A stretch of DNA of 64,000 bases from a candidate division BRC1 bacterium ADurb.Bin183 (GCA_002070185.1 MWCT01000004.1:1-64000); one strand, 5' to 3'; counted from the stretch's first letter, positions 44,122 to 53,930 are shown. Program-made: numbers and translations. The notes: generated by a model from the sequence alone, not told the origin.

Positions 44122-47001
44122 ATGAAGCGTGAATCATCCGGCGGAAATGGTAAGGAACATATCCCCAATAGAATCATTGTCTTTAGTCTAAATCACCCGA
44201 GGCTGGTCATCATTGTCTCTGTTATTGTTGCTATTCTTTTTGCTCTTGCGGTTATGAAAGTCAAAATAGACACCGACCCGGAGAATATGCTTTCTGAAAA
44301 GGAGGCGGTGCGTGTCTTTCACAAGGAGATGAAAAAGACTTTTGACATGCACGACATGCTTGTGCTGGGCGTGGTGAATGAGAAGGATCCGGACGGTGTT
44401 TTCAATCCCGCATCGCTTGCGCGGATTTATGAGATGACGGAATTTTGCAGTCAGCTGCAATGGTCTGACCCGCATGTTCCGGGCAAAACAATCGGCGTTG
44501 TTACGCGGGACATACTTGCGCCATCCACTGTGGATAATATCGAACAGGCGGGTCTGGGGACGGTACGCTTTGAGTGGCTGATGGCGGAGCCGCCAAAAAC
44601 GCGCGAGGAGGCTTTGAAAATTCGGGATAATGCGCGCAACAATCCGCTGCTTTATGGAACGCTTCTTTCTGAAAACGGCAAAGCGATTTGCATTTATCTG
44701 CCTATCACAGATAAGAATCTTTCTCATCGCCTCTATGTTGAATTAAAGAAAAAGATAGCCACGTTCAGCGGCGATGAACAGTATCATATTACAGGGCTGC
44801 CTGTTGCGGAGGACACCTTTGGCGTTGAGATGTTCAAGCAGATGGCGCTTTCCGCGCCGCTGGCGATGTTGATTATTTTCATTTTGATGTTTTTCTTTTT
44901 TAAAAGGCTCATTATCATAATCAGTCCGCTTATCGTCGCCTTTTTATCCGTTATCCTGACGATGGGGCTGATGATTGCGCTGGGGTATCCTGTTCACATC
45001 ATGAGTTCGATGATTCCTATATTCGTCATGCCGATAGCGGTTTTAAACTCCATTCACATCAAATCAGAATTTTATGAGAGATATCAGCAGTGGAAGGATA
45101 AGCGGAAAACGCTGGAGTATGTAATGTCCCAGCTTTTCACGCCGATGCTTTATACTTCGCTGACCACAGTTGCGGGTTTTGCCTCTTTGGCTTTGACGCC
45201 GATTCCGCCGGTTCAAATCTTTGGTCTTTTTGTGGCGTATGGGGTGGCGGTATCATGGCTTTTGACTGTGGTTTTTGTTCCGGCATTCACGATGACCATC
45301 AGCGATAAATGGCTTCTTAATTTTGGCGCGAAAAAAGGCGGCGCCGAAGAAGCGGAGGAATCGGGCGTTTTAAACAAACTGGGCAAGGGCGTATATCGCG
45401 CAGCGCCGTTAATTCTTATTGTGACGGCGATTATGGCGATTGTTTCTCTTTTTGGCATATCCAAAATTCAGGTGAACGATAATCCGGTTAAGTGGTTCAC
45501 AAAATCGCATCCTATTCGAGTGGCTGATGATGTATTGAACCGCCATTTCGGCGGGACATATATGGCTTTTCTTGTCCTGGAGGCAAAGGATGCGGGAGGG
45601 ACGCCGGCGCTTTTTGCTGCGGATGTTCATGAGTCGCTGCAGAGGCTCAAGGATGAGTTGCATGGAGATTATCCCAATTCGAGCAGCCTGATTGACGAGG
45701 CTCAAGAATACTTGAAAACGGCGGCATCGCAGGCGGTCAGTATCGAAGACCTTGCAGATAAACTAAAGACTTTTTTTATTTCAAAAATTGAGAAAGTAAG
45801 CAGCGATGACGCAGAGGTTTGGGAGGAGATAAAGGGCGTTGCGGAATCTGTTCCAACGACGTGGGAACCTTTTAAGCGGCCGGATGTGCTGCGATATCTT
45901 ACCGACATTCAGCAGATGTTGCTCAAATCGGCGGTTGTGGGGAAATCCAATTCAGTTTCTGATGTTGTGATGAAGGTATACAAAGAGCTGATGGAGAGCA
46001 GCGAGGAGTATTACAGGATACCGGACACATCGGCGGGCGTGGCTCAGGCGCTGACGTCGTTCCAAAGCAGCCACAAGCCGGGAGATTTGTGGCATCTGGT
46101 GACTACGGATTATAAGATGGCAAATATCTGGGTGCAACTCAAAAGCGGGGATAACAAGGATATGTCCCGCGTGGTGAAGATGGTTGACGATTATCTGAAG
46201 GAGCATAAGGCGCCGATTGAGTTGCGACACGACTGGTTTGGGTTGACGTATATTAACGTCATCTGGCAGGAGCGTATGGTTGTGGGTATGCTTCAATCCT
46301 TTGTGGGCAGTTTTTTGATAGTTTTTGTCATGATGTTGATTCTTTTCCGCTCGGTATTTTGGGGAGCCATTGCCATGATACCGATGACGGTGACGGTGGC
46401 GGGTGTTTACGCCTTTATTGGGTTTGTCGGGAAGGATTACGATATGCCTGTGGCGGTGCTATCGGCGCTGACGTTGGGGCTGGCGGTGGATTTTGCAATT
46501 CATTTTTTGACACGCGCACAAATGCTGGTTTTGGGTTCCCGAGAGAGAACTTGGGCATCTATTAAGGCGCGAATGTTTGACGAGCCGGCGCGTGCGATTA
46601 TGAGAAATATCATCGTGATTGCGTTCGGTTTTCTTCCGCTTGTGGCGGCGCCGCTTGTGCCATACAAAACAGTTGGACTGTTTTTTTCCGCCATTCTTTT
46701 GTTGTCGGGCATCGCCACACTTTTAATTCTGCCCGCCCTTGTGCAAACGCTTGAAAAGATATTGTTCAAAAATTTCCGGAATCCTGTTTCGATGACATGC
46801 AACTGCGGTCTTTGCGCTGTGACATCCATCGCTACTGTGATTATGGTGTGGCTTAATCTGCATCAATTTTTGAATTTGAGATGGGAAACGATGAGCATTA
46901 TCAGCGCCATTATCATACCGATTTTGGCTGTGACCTGCGGGATATTATCAAGACGCGCTGCCTGTCGCATGCGCGATATAACACAATCGAAGGGGGAATG
47001 A
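44122..47001 (+). CDS. MMPL/RND-superfamily transporter
   Basis: About 959 aa, two halves of an RND-type protein. An N-terminal helix (VIIVSVIVAILFALAVM) and a periplasmic porter domain (DPENMLSEKEAVRVFHKEM) lead to a five- to six-helix bundle (MLIIFILMFFFFKRLIIII). A second such unit ends with GLAVDFAIHFLTRAQML. Such proteins export lipids or hydrophobic compounds using the proton gradient; the SSD/HpnN-like lipid exporters are the nearest picture. A LolA-like and a beta-barrel gene follow immediately, a trio that would move a lipid to the outer membrane. Start is TTG 44113 or ATG 44122. Confidence 0.87.
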   Translation: MKRESSGGNGKEHIPNRIIVFSLNHPRLVIIVSVIVAILFALAVMKVKIDTDPENMLSEKEAVRVFHKEMKKTFDMHDMLVLGVVNEKDPDGVFNPASLARIYEMTEFCSQLQWSDPHVPGKTIGVVTRDILAPSTVDNIEQAGLGTVRFEWLMAEPPKTREEALKIRDNARNNPLLYGTLLSENGKAICIYLPITDKNLSHRLYVELKKKIATFSGDEQYHITGLPVAEDTFGVEMFKQMALSAPLAMLIIFILMFFFFKRLIIIISPLIVAFLSVILTMGLMIALGYPVHIMSSMIPIFVMPIAVLNSIHIKSEFYERYQQWKDKRKTLEYVMSQLFTPMLYTSLTTVAGFASLALTPIPPVQIFGLFVAYGVAVSWLLTVVFVPAFTMTISDKWLLNFGAKKGGAEEAEESGVLNKLGKGVYRAAPLILIVTAIMAIVSLFGISKIQVNDNPVKWFTKSHPIRVADDVLNRHFGGTYMAFLVLEAKDAGGTPALFAADVHESLQRLKDELHGDYPNSSSLIDEAQEYLKTAASQAVSIEDLADKLKTFFISKIEKVSSDDAEVWEEIKGVAESVPTTWEPFKRPDVLRYLTDIQQMLLKSAVVGKSNSVSDVVMKVYKELMESSEEYYRIPDTSAGVAQALTSFQSSHKPGDLWHLVTTDYKMANIWVQLKSGDNKDMSRVVKMVDDYLKEHKAPIELRHDWFGLTYINVIWQERMVVGMLQSFVGSFLIVFVMMLILFRSVFWGAIAMIPMTVTVAGVYAFIGFVGKDYDMPVAVLSALTLGLAVDFAIHFLTRAQMLVLGSRERTWASIKARMFDEPARAIMRNIIVIAFGFLPLVAAPLVPYKTVGLFFSAILLLSGIATLLILPALVQTLEKILFKNFRNPVSMTCNCGLCAVTSIATVIMVWLNLHQFLNLRWETMSIISAIIIPILAVTCGILSRRAACRMRDITQSKGE

Positions 47002-47843
47002 TGATTATGAAAAAACACGCAGGAGTTCTATTATTGTTCTGCGCGGCGATGATTTGGTTCGCGGCGGCGATGGGAGCGGCTCAAGACGTTTCCGCCAAGC
47101 CGGAGGAAAAGACGCTGTCTGTTGATGAGATTGTGAAAAAGGCGAATCATGTTTCTTATTATCAAGGGAAAGACGGGCGCGCCAATGTGGACATGACAAT
47201 CACATTCGGACAGGGCGGGACGCAATCGCGCGGGATGACGATCCTTCGTCTGAATGAGGACGAAAAGGATGAGGCGCAAAAATATTATGTTTATTTTGAT
47301 AAGCCAGCGGATCATCGCAATATGGCGTTCATGGTTTGGAAACATGTCACAAAAGATGACGACCGTTGGCTTTATCTGCCCGCGCTGGATTTGGTCAAAC
47401 GGATTGCCGCTTCGGATAAACGCACGAGTTTTGTTGGGTCTGATTATCTTTATGAGGATGTTTCAGGGCGATCGCTTGCGGAGGATACGCACACGCTCGA
47501 ATCCACAGATGACAAATATTATGTTGTTAAGAACGACCCGAAGGATCCCAAGTCTGTTGAATTTTCATCTTACAAGGTCTGGATAGACAAAGCGACTTTT
47601 CTGCCGATGAAGGCGGAATATTTGGACAAAAACGGCAAGTTATACAGGACGATGGAAGTTCTGGAAACGGGGACGTTCGATGGTTTTGCAACGGCTGTCA
47701 AATCGAAGATTTCCAATCTGGCAACGGGCGGGAATACTGTGATGACTTTTTCCAATGTGAAATATAATATTGGTCTTCCGGGCGATATTTTTACGGAGCG
47801 ATACCTTCGCCGCGCGCCGCAGAAGTGGTTGAAGGGGAATTGA
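47001..47843 (+). CDS. Outer-membrane lipoprotein-sorting (LolA-like) protein
   Basis: About 280 aa. Overlapping ATG codons at 46998, 47001 and 47007 share the GGGGG site; the signal peptide (KKHAGVLLLFCAAMIWF..., cleaved near AQDVSA) fits any of them. The first overlaps the MMPL stop (ATGA). The mature sequence shows the LolA-like fold family pattern seen with MMPL clusters: DNMTI-type VDMTITFGQGG, YFDKPADHRNMAFMVWK, DRWLYLPALDLVKRIAA, SFVGSDYLYEDVSGRS and a C-terminal VMTFSNVKYNIGLPGDIFTERYL. It should ferry a hydrophobic ligand or lipoprotein across the periplasm. Substrate unknown. Confidence 0.83.
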   Translation: MIMKKHAGVLLLFCAAMIWFAAAMGAAQDVSAKPEEKTLSVDEIVKKANHVSYYQGKDGRANVDMTITFGQGGTQSRGMTILRLNEDEKDEAQKYYVYFDKPADHRNMAFMVWKHVTKDDDRWLYLPALDLVKRIAASDKRTSFVGSDYLYEDVSGRSLAEDTHTLESTDDKYYVVKNDPKDPKSVEFSSYKVWIDKATFLPMKAEYLDKNGKLYRTMEVLETGTFDGFATAVKSKISNLATGGNTVMTFSNVKYNIGLPGDIFTERYLRRAPQKWLKGN

Positions 47844-49210
47844 TGATGCGCAAGCTTGCATTCGGTTTTTTGATGCTGGCGTCGGTATGGCTTGCGTTTT
47901 ACTTATCCGACGGCGTTGCCTTGGGTGAAGAGACGTCGGATGTGGCTGAAGGAACTACAAGCGTCATGTCCGTCAATCGGGCGTTGAATCCTCTGCGAAG
48001 CGCGCTGGCAAAAAAGATTCGGGAGAACCTGCCTTCCGAGATTCACGGATTTGTTGAGGCGCGCGGAGGGGTTCGCCTCAAGGATAATAAGACGATTTCG
48101 CGCACTGCCACCATCGGCGAATCGCGGCTTCAACTTGAAACTTCGTGGTCTTTGCTTGGGGCGCAGGCGAAATTGAAATCGGATTTTTATTACGACGCTG
48201 TTCAGGAAATGGCAAAGGGCGACCTGCGCGAGGCGAATATCGCCTTCTCCCCTCTTGAATTTTTGGATTTGAAGATAGGGCGTCAGACGCTCACTTGGGG
48301 CACTGGCGACATGCTTTTTATTAACGATCTTTTTCCCAAAGACTGGAATTCTTTTTTTCTTGGTCGGGATGATGAATATTTAAAAGCGCCTTCCGATGCC
48401 ATTAAAGCGAGTTTTTTTCTCAATTATTTCGATTTGGATGCGGTCTATACCCCGCAATTTGATCCGGATCGTTATATCACGGGCAGGCGGATAAGTTATT
48501 GGAGCGACGCTTTGGGGCGGAGCGCAGGCGAGGATGATCATCTGGATGCGGCTCTGCCAGACAGGTGGTTTCGCGATGATGAGATTGCGCTGCGTCTTTA
48601 CAAAAATATCAGCGGCTGGGAGCCGGCGCTCTATTATTACAACGGTTATTGGAAGAGTCCGGGTGGGATGAATCCTTATACTGGCAGCGCCACCTTTCCC
48701 CGCCTGTCCGTTTATGGGGCGAGCCTGCGGGGGAATGTGCTGAAAGGCATCGGAAATATTGAGGCGGGTTATTATGAGTCAAAAGATGACCGGCGCGGCA
48801 AAGATCCGATGATTCGCAACAGCGAAATACGGCTGCTTGTCGGTTATGAGCAGGAGATTGCGAAGGATTTGACGGGGGCGATTCAGTATTACGTTGAGTA
48901 TATGGCGGATTACGATGATTATAGGCGGACGCTGCCCGAGGGCATACACGCTAAAGATGAAGACCGCCATGTTGTGACGCTGCGGCTGACTAAGCTGATG
49001 ATGAATCAAAATCTGCGTTTATCATTATTTGCTTATTACTCTCCAACAGACGCGGATGTTTATATCCGTCCAAAGGTGCGATATAAATTTTCGGATCGCT
49101 GGGAGGGAGAGATAGGGGGAAACATTTTTATCGGGAAAGAGGAGCACACCTTTTTTGGACAGTTCGAGGAGAACTCGAACATCTACGCCTCTGTAAGATT
49201 TAATTTTTAA
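47843..49210 (+). CDS. Outer-membrane beta-barrel protein (DUF1302-like)
   Basis: 455 aa from ATG 47843, which overlaps the previous stop by one base (TGATG), with a GAAGGGG site before it; an in-frame GTG 18 bp upstream is less likely. There is a signal peptide (MMRKLAFGFLMLASVWLAF). The mature protein has alternating beta patterns, IHGFVEARGGVRLKDN near the N-terminus, FLDLKIGRQTLTWGTGDMLF and a C-terminal aromatic end (NIYASVRFNF) typical of barrels inserted by the BAM complex. Such proteins accompany MMPL exporters. It probably forms the outer-membrane end of the line. Confidence 0.8.
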   Translation: MMRKLAFGFLMLASVWLAFYLSDGVALGEETSDVAEGTTSVMSVNRALNPLRSALAKKIRENLPSEIHGFVEARGGVRLKDNKTISRTATIGESRLQLETSWSLLGAQAKLKSDFYYDAVQEMAKGDLREANIAFSPLEFLDLKIGRQTLTWGTGDMLFINDLFPKDWNSFFLGRDDEYLKAPSDAIKASFFLNYFDLDAVYTPQFDPDRYITGRRISYWSDALGRSAGEDDHLDAALPDRWFRDDEIALRLYKNISGWEPALYYYNGYWKSPGGMNPYTGSATFPRLSVYGASLRGNVLKGIGNIEAGYYESKDDRRGKDPMIRNSEIRLLVGYEQEIAKDLTGAIQYYVEYMADYDDYRRTLPEGIHAKDEDRHVVTLRLTKLMMNQNLRLSLFAYYSPTDADVYIRPKVRYKFSDRWEGEIGGNIFIGKEEHTFFGQFEENSNIYASVRFNF

Positions 49211-49225
49211 TGGAGTTTAATCCGG

Positions 49226-50248
49226 TCAAAGGACGCTGTTTGTCATTTCGCGAAGGCCGGCTATCAGTTTGATCGGGGCGCCCGAATTGATGATTTCGCG
49301 GGCAAGTTGGATGCCCTCTTTAATGGAATCACATTTATCAGCGATGTATAGACCGGCTCCCGCGTTCAGGAGGGCTGCATCTGTTTTAGGGCTTTTGGCT
49401 CCTTTGAAAATTCCTTCGATGATGGCGGCGTTTTGAGAGGCGTCGCCGCCCACCAAATCCCAAATGTCGCAACTTTTCAAACCGAGCTCGCCCGGTTCGA
49501 CGGGATAAAAATCAATGCTGCCATCGGTTTTGAGTTCCGCAATGGCGGATGCGGAAACGAGCGAGAGTTCATCCATGCCCGCTGAGCCGTGCGCTACAAG
49601 GGCTCGGCGCGTTCCAAGCCCTGCAAGGGTTCGAGCAAATGTTTCAACGAGGTTGGTATTGAATACGCCGACCACTTGGCAAGTGGCTTTGGCGGGATTG
49701 GAGAGTGGACCGATGAGGTTGAAGATGGTGCGAATGGCTATTTCGCGCCGCGGTCCAATGGCGTATTTCATGGCTTTGTGATATAGCGGTGCAAAGAGGA
49801 AGCAAAAATTCAATTCATCAAGGATACGGGCGCTGGCTTCCGGCGGGATGTCAATTTTGATTCCGAGGGCTTCAAGGACGTCTGCGCTGCCGCATTTGCT
49901 CGAGACGCCGCGGTTGCCGTGTTTGGCGACTTTGACGCCGCCCGCGGCGCAGATGAGCGCGGCGGCTGTGGAGATGTTGAAAGTTCCCGAGCCATCGCCG
50001 CCTGTGCCGCAGGTATCCAGAATGGGAACGCCTTCCGGCACGGCGATTGGCGTTGCTTTCTCCCGCATAACGCGGACAAATCCGAGGATATTTTCGACGG
50101 TTTCTCCTTTCATGCGGAGAGCTGTGATGAAAGAGGCGATTTGAGCGGGCGTGGCTTCGCCGGACATGATTTCCTCGGCGACATGTTTTGATTCTGCTTC
50201 CGACAAGGGTTCTTCGGTGAACAACCGGGCAATGGCTTCTTTAATCAT
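49226..50248 (-). CDS. trpD: Anthranilate phosphoribosyltransferase
   Basis: 340 aa. It joins PRPP to anthranilate in tryptophan synthesis. The PRPP-binding loop is DTCGTGGDGSGTFNIST, and VAKHGNRGVSSKCGSADVLEALG and the later FNLIGPLSNPA follow. Last gene of the operon, 15 bp after trpG, and it ends 15 bp from the convergent beta-barrel gene. TrpC, TrpF, TrpA and TrpB are not in the window. Confidence 0.95.
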   Translation of the reverse strand: MIKEAIARLFTEEPLSEAESKHVAEEIMSGEATPAQIASFITALRMKGETVENILGFVRVMREKATPIAVPEGVPILDTCGTGGDGSGTFNISTAAALICAAGGVKVAKHGNRGVSSKCGSADVLEALGIKIDIPPEASARILDELNFCFLFAPLYHKAMKYAIGPRREIAIRTIFNLIGPLSNPAKATCQVVGVFNTNLVETFARTLAGLGTRRALVAHGSAGMDELSLVSASAIAELKTDGSIDFYPVEPGELGLKSCDIWDLVGGDASQNAAIIEGIFKGAKSPKTDAALLNAGAGLYIADKCDSIKEGIQLAREIINSGAPIKLIAGLREMTNSVL

Positions 50249-50263
50249 GCGCCGTCTCCTTTA

Positions 50264-50830
50264 TCAACGAATCTCCAAAAAGTTTTTTAGTATCTTTTTT
50301 CCGGAAGCCGTCAGGATTGATTCCGGGTGGAACTGCACGCCAAAAACCGGATACTGCCTATGGCGCATGCCCATAATCAAACCGTCATCTGTCCATGCTG
50401 TGACATCAAGAATATCGGGAAGGTTTTCGCGGCGGACAATCAAGGAATGATAGCGTGTTGCCTCAATGGGGTTCGGCAAATCGGCGAAGATATCGTTTCC
50501 TTTGTGATGAATCATGGAGGTTTTTCCGTGCCAGACTTGCGGAGCGCGGGTAATCTCCCCTCCATAGACGCAACCGATGCATTGATGTCCGAGGCAAACG
50601 CCAAGGATGGGGATGCTGCCGCCAAAACGGCGGATGACCTCGATTGAAAGCCCCGCTTCGTTGGGCGTGCCGGGTCCGGGGCTGACGACAATGCGGTCAG
50701 GTTTGAGACGCTCCAGTTCATCGAGGGCGAACTGGTCATTGCGCTTCACAACAAGCTCCGCTCCAAGTTCGCCCAGATATTGGACAAGGTTGTAAGTGAA
50801 TGAATCGTAATTATCAATCATGAAGATCAT
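50264..50830 (-). CDS. trpG: Anthranilate/aminodeoxychorismate synthase glutamine amidotransferase
   Basis: 188 aa class I amidotransferase. The catalytic cysteine is in GVCLGHQCIG, the His/Glu pair in VQFHPESILT, and the opening MIFMIDNYDSFTYNLVQYL is standard. It supplies ammonia to TrpE for anthranilate, and the same protein often also serves PabB. It is 39 bp downstream of trpE and 15 bp before trpD. Confidence 0.93.
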   Translation of the reverse strand: MIFMIDNYDSFTYNLVQYLGELGAELVVKRNDQFALDELERLKPDRIVVSPGPGTPNEAGLSIEVIRRFGGSIPILGVCLGHQCIGCVYGGEITRAPQVWHGKTSMIHHKGNDIFADLPNPIEATRYHSLIVRRENLPDILDVTAWTDDGLIMGMRHRQYPVFGVQFHPESILTASGKKILKNFLEIR

Positions 50831-50869
50831 GGTTTAAAACATCCTCATATTAAAATCATCTTCGCTTTT

Positions 50870-52345
50870 TTATTCGAGTCCGGCTTCCGCCATTTCAATC
50901 GCTCGTATCAGCGCTCGCGCTTTGTTAAGAGTTTCTTGATATTCCGTTTCAGGGACGGAATCGGCGACGACGCCGCAGCCCGCTTGTATGTATGCGGAAT
51001 CTCCGCGCGTGATGATGGTGCGTATAGTGATGCAGGAATCGAGATTTCCGCTGAATGAGAAATAGCCGACGGCGCCGGCATAAGGTCCGCGTTGGATGGT
51101 TTCAAGTTCGTCAATGATTTCCATAGCTCGCACTTTTGGCGCGCCGGAAACTGTTCCCGCAGGAAACGACGCCTTCAGGACGTCATAGGCATCGTTTTTG
51201 GGGGCAAGGGTTCCGCGAACATTCGAGACGATGTGCATGACATGGGAATATCGTTCAATGGTCATAAGGTCATCCACGAAGACGGAGCCGAACTCAGCCA
51301 CGCGCCCGCAATCGTTGCGTCCCAGATCCACGAGCATAATGTGCTCTGCGCGCTCTTTGGGATCGGCAAGGAGTTCCGCCTCCAGCGCCTTGTCCTCATC
51401 GGGCGATGAACCGCGTTTGCGCGTTCCGGCGATGGGGCGTATTTGAATTTGATCGCCGGCAACTTTGACTAAAATTTCCGGGCTGGAGCCTATAATTTTT
51501 AATCCGCCAAATTTGAGGAAGAACATGTAGGGCGAGGGGTTGATGGCGCGCAGGGCGCGGTAGATATCCAGCGGGGCGCATGTGAAATTGGTCTTTAAGC
51601 GCTGGGAGAGAACAACCTGAAAGATGTCACCGGCAAAGATATATTCGCGAGCGCGTTCGACGGCGTTTTTGAATTCATCTTCTGTCATATTGGATTCGAT
51701 TTTTATAGGCTGCGCTTCCCGCTTGATTTCGGCAGCGGGGAGGGGCAGGCGGAGTTTTTCGTGCATGAGTTCAATCTGGCGGATAGCCTCTTCATAGGCT
51801 TTTTCGGGATTGCCTCTGATGTGGGCGTTATTGAGGAGGAGTATTCTATGCCGGACGTGGTCAAAAATGATGATGTTGTCGGTAATCATGAAAAAGGTAT
51901 CCGGGAGGTTCAGGTCATCGGGGTTGTTGTTTGGGATGCGGGGTTCGATGTTGCGGATTTCATCATAGCTGACGTATCCCACTGCGCCGCCGATAAAGGG
52001 CGGAAGCGAGGGGTTTGGCACGAGTTTGAATCGGGACATGATATTTCGAAGTTCGTCCAGAGGGGATTTTTGGGTTATGTAGGTTTCCTCATCATTGCGA
52101 TAAATCAGGTCAATCTCGCGCCCTTTGCTTTTGAAGATAATGGAGGGGTTGGCGCCCAGAAAGGAGTAGCGTCCGAGCGATTCGCCGCCTTCGACGCTTT
52201 CAAGGAGGAAGGCGAAATCGTTATCGGAGATTTTTTTCATGATAGATACGGGCGTTTCCATATCGGCGAGAATTTCTTTATAGACGGGGATGAGATTCCC
52301 GCGGGCTGCCATTTGGATAAATTCATTTTTATCTGGATGGAACAT
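50870..52345 (-). CDS. trpE: Anthranilate synthase component I
   Basis: 491 aa from ATG 52345, which opens MFHPDKNEFIQMAARGN and has an AAAGG site; a further in-frame extension upstream has no homology and covers hisI. The LLES feedback motif (FLLESVEGGESLGRYSF) indicates tryptophan inhibition. Catalytic-core segments IFQVVLSQRLKT, PSPYMFFLKF, IRPIAGTRKRG, LVDLGRNDCGRVA and HIVSNVRGTL are complete. It is placed between hisI (22 bp upstream) and trpG. It may also make aminodeoxychorismate if no pabB exists, which cannot be judged here. Confidence 0.94.
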   Translation of the reverse strand: MFHPDKNEFIQMAARGNLIPVYKEILADMETPVSIMKKISDNDFAFLLESVEGGESLGRYSFLGANPSIIFKSKGREIDLIYRNDEETYITQKSPLDELRNIMSRFKLVPNPSLPPFIGGAVGYVSYDEIRNIEPRIPNNNPDDLNLPDTFFMITDNIIIFDHVRHRILLLNNAHIRGNPEKAYEEAIRQIELMHEKLRLPLPAAEIKREAQPIKIESNMTEDEFKNAVERAREYIFAGDIFQVVLSQRLKTNFTCAPLDIYRALRAINPSPYMFFLKFGGLKIIGSSPEILVKVAGDQIQIRPIAGTRKRGSSPDEDKALEAELLADPKERAEHIMLVDLGRNDCGRVAEFGSVFVDDLMTIERYSHVMHIVSNVRGTLAPKNDAYDVLKASFPAGTVSGAPKVRAMEIIDELETIQRGPYAGAVGYFSFSGNLDSCITIRTIITRGDSAYIQAGCGVVADSVPETEYQETLNKARALIRAIEMAEAGLE

Positions 52346-52367
52346 CAAGCGCCTTTCGTTTTTAGGA

Positions 52368-52757
52368 TTATTTTTTATGGGAATAGACTTTATCGGGGTC
52401 AAACATTTTTTTCCCGTCAACGACCCATTTGCCGTCTTTGAGCAATCGGAAGAAACAGGAATAATAGCCTTCATGGCAGGCGCCGCCCGTCTGGCTGATT
52501 TTGAGGAGGATGACATCGCCGTCGCAATCAAGGCGGATGTCGTGGATTTTTTGGACGTTGCCGGAAGATTCGCCTTTAATCCAAAGTTTTTTGCGGGAGC
52601 GGCTGTAATAGCAAGCGATTTGCCGCTCGATGGTCATGCGGAGCGATTCCTCGTTCATCCAAGCCATCATAAGAATTTCGCCAGTTTGGGCATCTTGGGC
52701 GATAGCGGGGACAAGCCCCTTTTCATCGAATTTCACATTTTTAAGAGTGTCCATCAT
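52368..52757 (-). CDS. hisI: Phosphoribosyl-AMP cyclohydrolase
   Basis: 129 aa, single-domain HisI without a HisE part. It opens the adenine ring of PR-AMP in histidine synthesis. The Mg/Zn motifs [15 protein letters not shown] and [14 protein letters not shown] and the [18 protein letters not shown] segment are standard. It sits 22 bp before trpE; other his genes are elsewhere. Confidence 0.94.
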   Translation of the reverse strand: MMDTLKNVKFDEKGLVPAIAQDAQTGEILMMAWMNEESLRMTIERQIACYYSRSRKKLWIKGESSGNVQKIHDIRLDCDGDVILLKISQTGGACHEGYYSCFFRLLKDGKWVVDGKKMFDPDKVYSHKK

Positions 52758-52781
52758 TTTATCCTTTCATTTGAGTTAATT

Positions 52782-53090
52782 TTATTTTTCATGAGAAAAC
52801 TTGCGTGTTTCTGCAGCGGCGTTTTTCATGTCTTTGCTGAGATTGTAATACAGAGTCGCTTTGTCATTATAGTAAGCCGCCTGTTCGAGATTGCCTTTCT
52901 TTTCAAACTCTCGGGAAAGTTCGAAATACTCATAACCCAAGATGAAATACGAATCGGAGATGGTGTCATAAAAATGGAGAACATCCTCGCGAAAATGGCG
53001 GGCAGTTTTTTCAAAATCTTTTGAAATCGGGGTATGATTGCAAGCTGCCGCGAGGAATGCGGCGAGAATCAACATCAGGATTTTTTTCAT
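52782..53090 (-). CDS. Small lipoprotein, unknown
   Basis: 102 aa with a classical lipobox signal (MKKILMLILAAFLAAAC, lipidated Cys 17). The mature helical part is charged and rich in Y, F and E, containing FILGYEYFELSREFEKKGN and AAYYNDKATLYYNLSKDM, which looks like a short TPR-like helical hairpin. It overlaps the stop of the DUF502 gene by 4 bp (ATGA), so the two are coupled. Function not recognised; probably membrane-associated in the periplasm. Confidence 0.75.
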   Translation of the reverse strand: MKKILMLILAAFLAAACNHTPISKDFEKTARHFREDVLHFYDTISDSYFILGYEYFELSREFEKKGNLEQAAYYNDKATLYYNLSKDMKNAAAETRKFSHEK

Positions 53091-53797
53091 GTTGCCCCCC
53101 TTATGCCGTTATCTTTTTGCATCGTTTTGGCGGCGCGATCAAACTCTTCCATATTGCAAACAAAAGGGCGCATTTCCACGCATTCATCGGGGGTCAGCAT
53201 CCCGCCCGATATGACAATCTTTGTCGCTTGCTCAATGGTGAGGTTAATATCCCAAACCTGATCCGGCGTTAGCATAAGAAAAAATCCCGTCGTGGGATTG
53301 GGCGTGGAAGGCACAAAGACATTGATGAAAGGCTCGGAATTGTCCTTGCGGCGAAGCACCCCGACCACATAAGCAAGCGCGAACATTCCCTTGCGCGGAT
53401 ACTCAATGATAACCACCTTGTGCATAGCGCTTTTTTGCATAAGGGCGATGGAATCCATCACCTGCCGCGTAGTGAGGTAGAAGAATTTGATGCCCGGGAT
53501 TTTAGTAAGCAGATTTTCGCCCCAACGGATGATGCGCGCAACAAAAAGGAATTTGGAAAGAAGCCCGATGAGATATAATATGAGCCCAGCAAGGAGAATG
53601 CCTATAAAGAATTCGGCGGCTGGGGAGATTTCTTTGAACAAGAAGGGAACCACGAGCGGCTTGAAAAATCCGCTGACCATATCCATGAGACTCCGCATAA
53701 CAACATAAGTGACCGCCAGCGGCACGAGGACGAATACGCCGGCGATGACATTATTTTTAATTGAGGAGACCGATTTATGGAACATTTCCCCAAACAT
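53087..53797 (-). CDS. DUF502-family membrane protein
   Basis: 236 aa from ATG 53797 (MFGEMFHKSVSSIKNNVIAG). The alternative start 54 bp upstream adds a peptide with no hydrophobic character. Two strong membrane segments are near residues 20-40 (VIAGVFVLVPLAVTYVVMR) and 65-90 (FIGILLAGLILYLIGLLS). A cytoplasmic DUF502 domain follows, with KIPGIKFFYLTTRQVMD, VVIIEYPRKGMFALAYVVG and VPSTPNPTTGFFLMLTPDQVW. Function unknown; family is widespread in diderms and plants. First gene of the hisI-trpEGD run. Confidence 0.88.
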   Translation of the reverse strand: MFGEMFHKSVSSIKNNVIAGVFVLVPLAVTYVVMRSLMDMVSGFFKPLVVPFLFKEISPAAEFFIGILLAGLILYLIGLLSKFLFVARIIRWGENLLTKIPGIKFFYLTTRQVMDSIALMQKSAMHKVVIIEYPRKGMFALAYVVGVLRRKDNSEPFINVFVPSTPNPTTGFFLMLTPDQVWDINLTIEQATKIVISGGMLTPDECVEMRPFVCNMEEFDRAAKTMQKDNGIRGAT

Positions 53798-53930
53798 GTT
53801 TCGACCGCCTAAGCCATTATTAAGATGGGATAAACGACTTTTATGCGGCAAATGTCAACATGGAACACAGGAAAATATTTGCAATGACAGCAATCCAGAT
53901 AAAAAGCCGATTTGATGCCCAACGTCCTTG

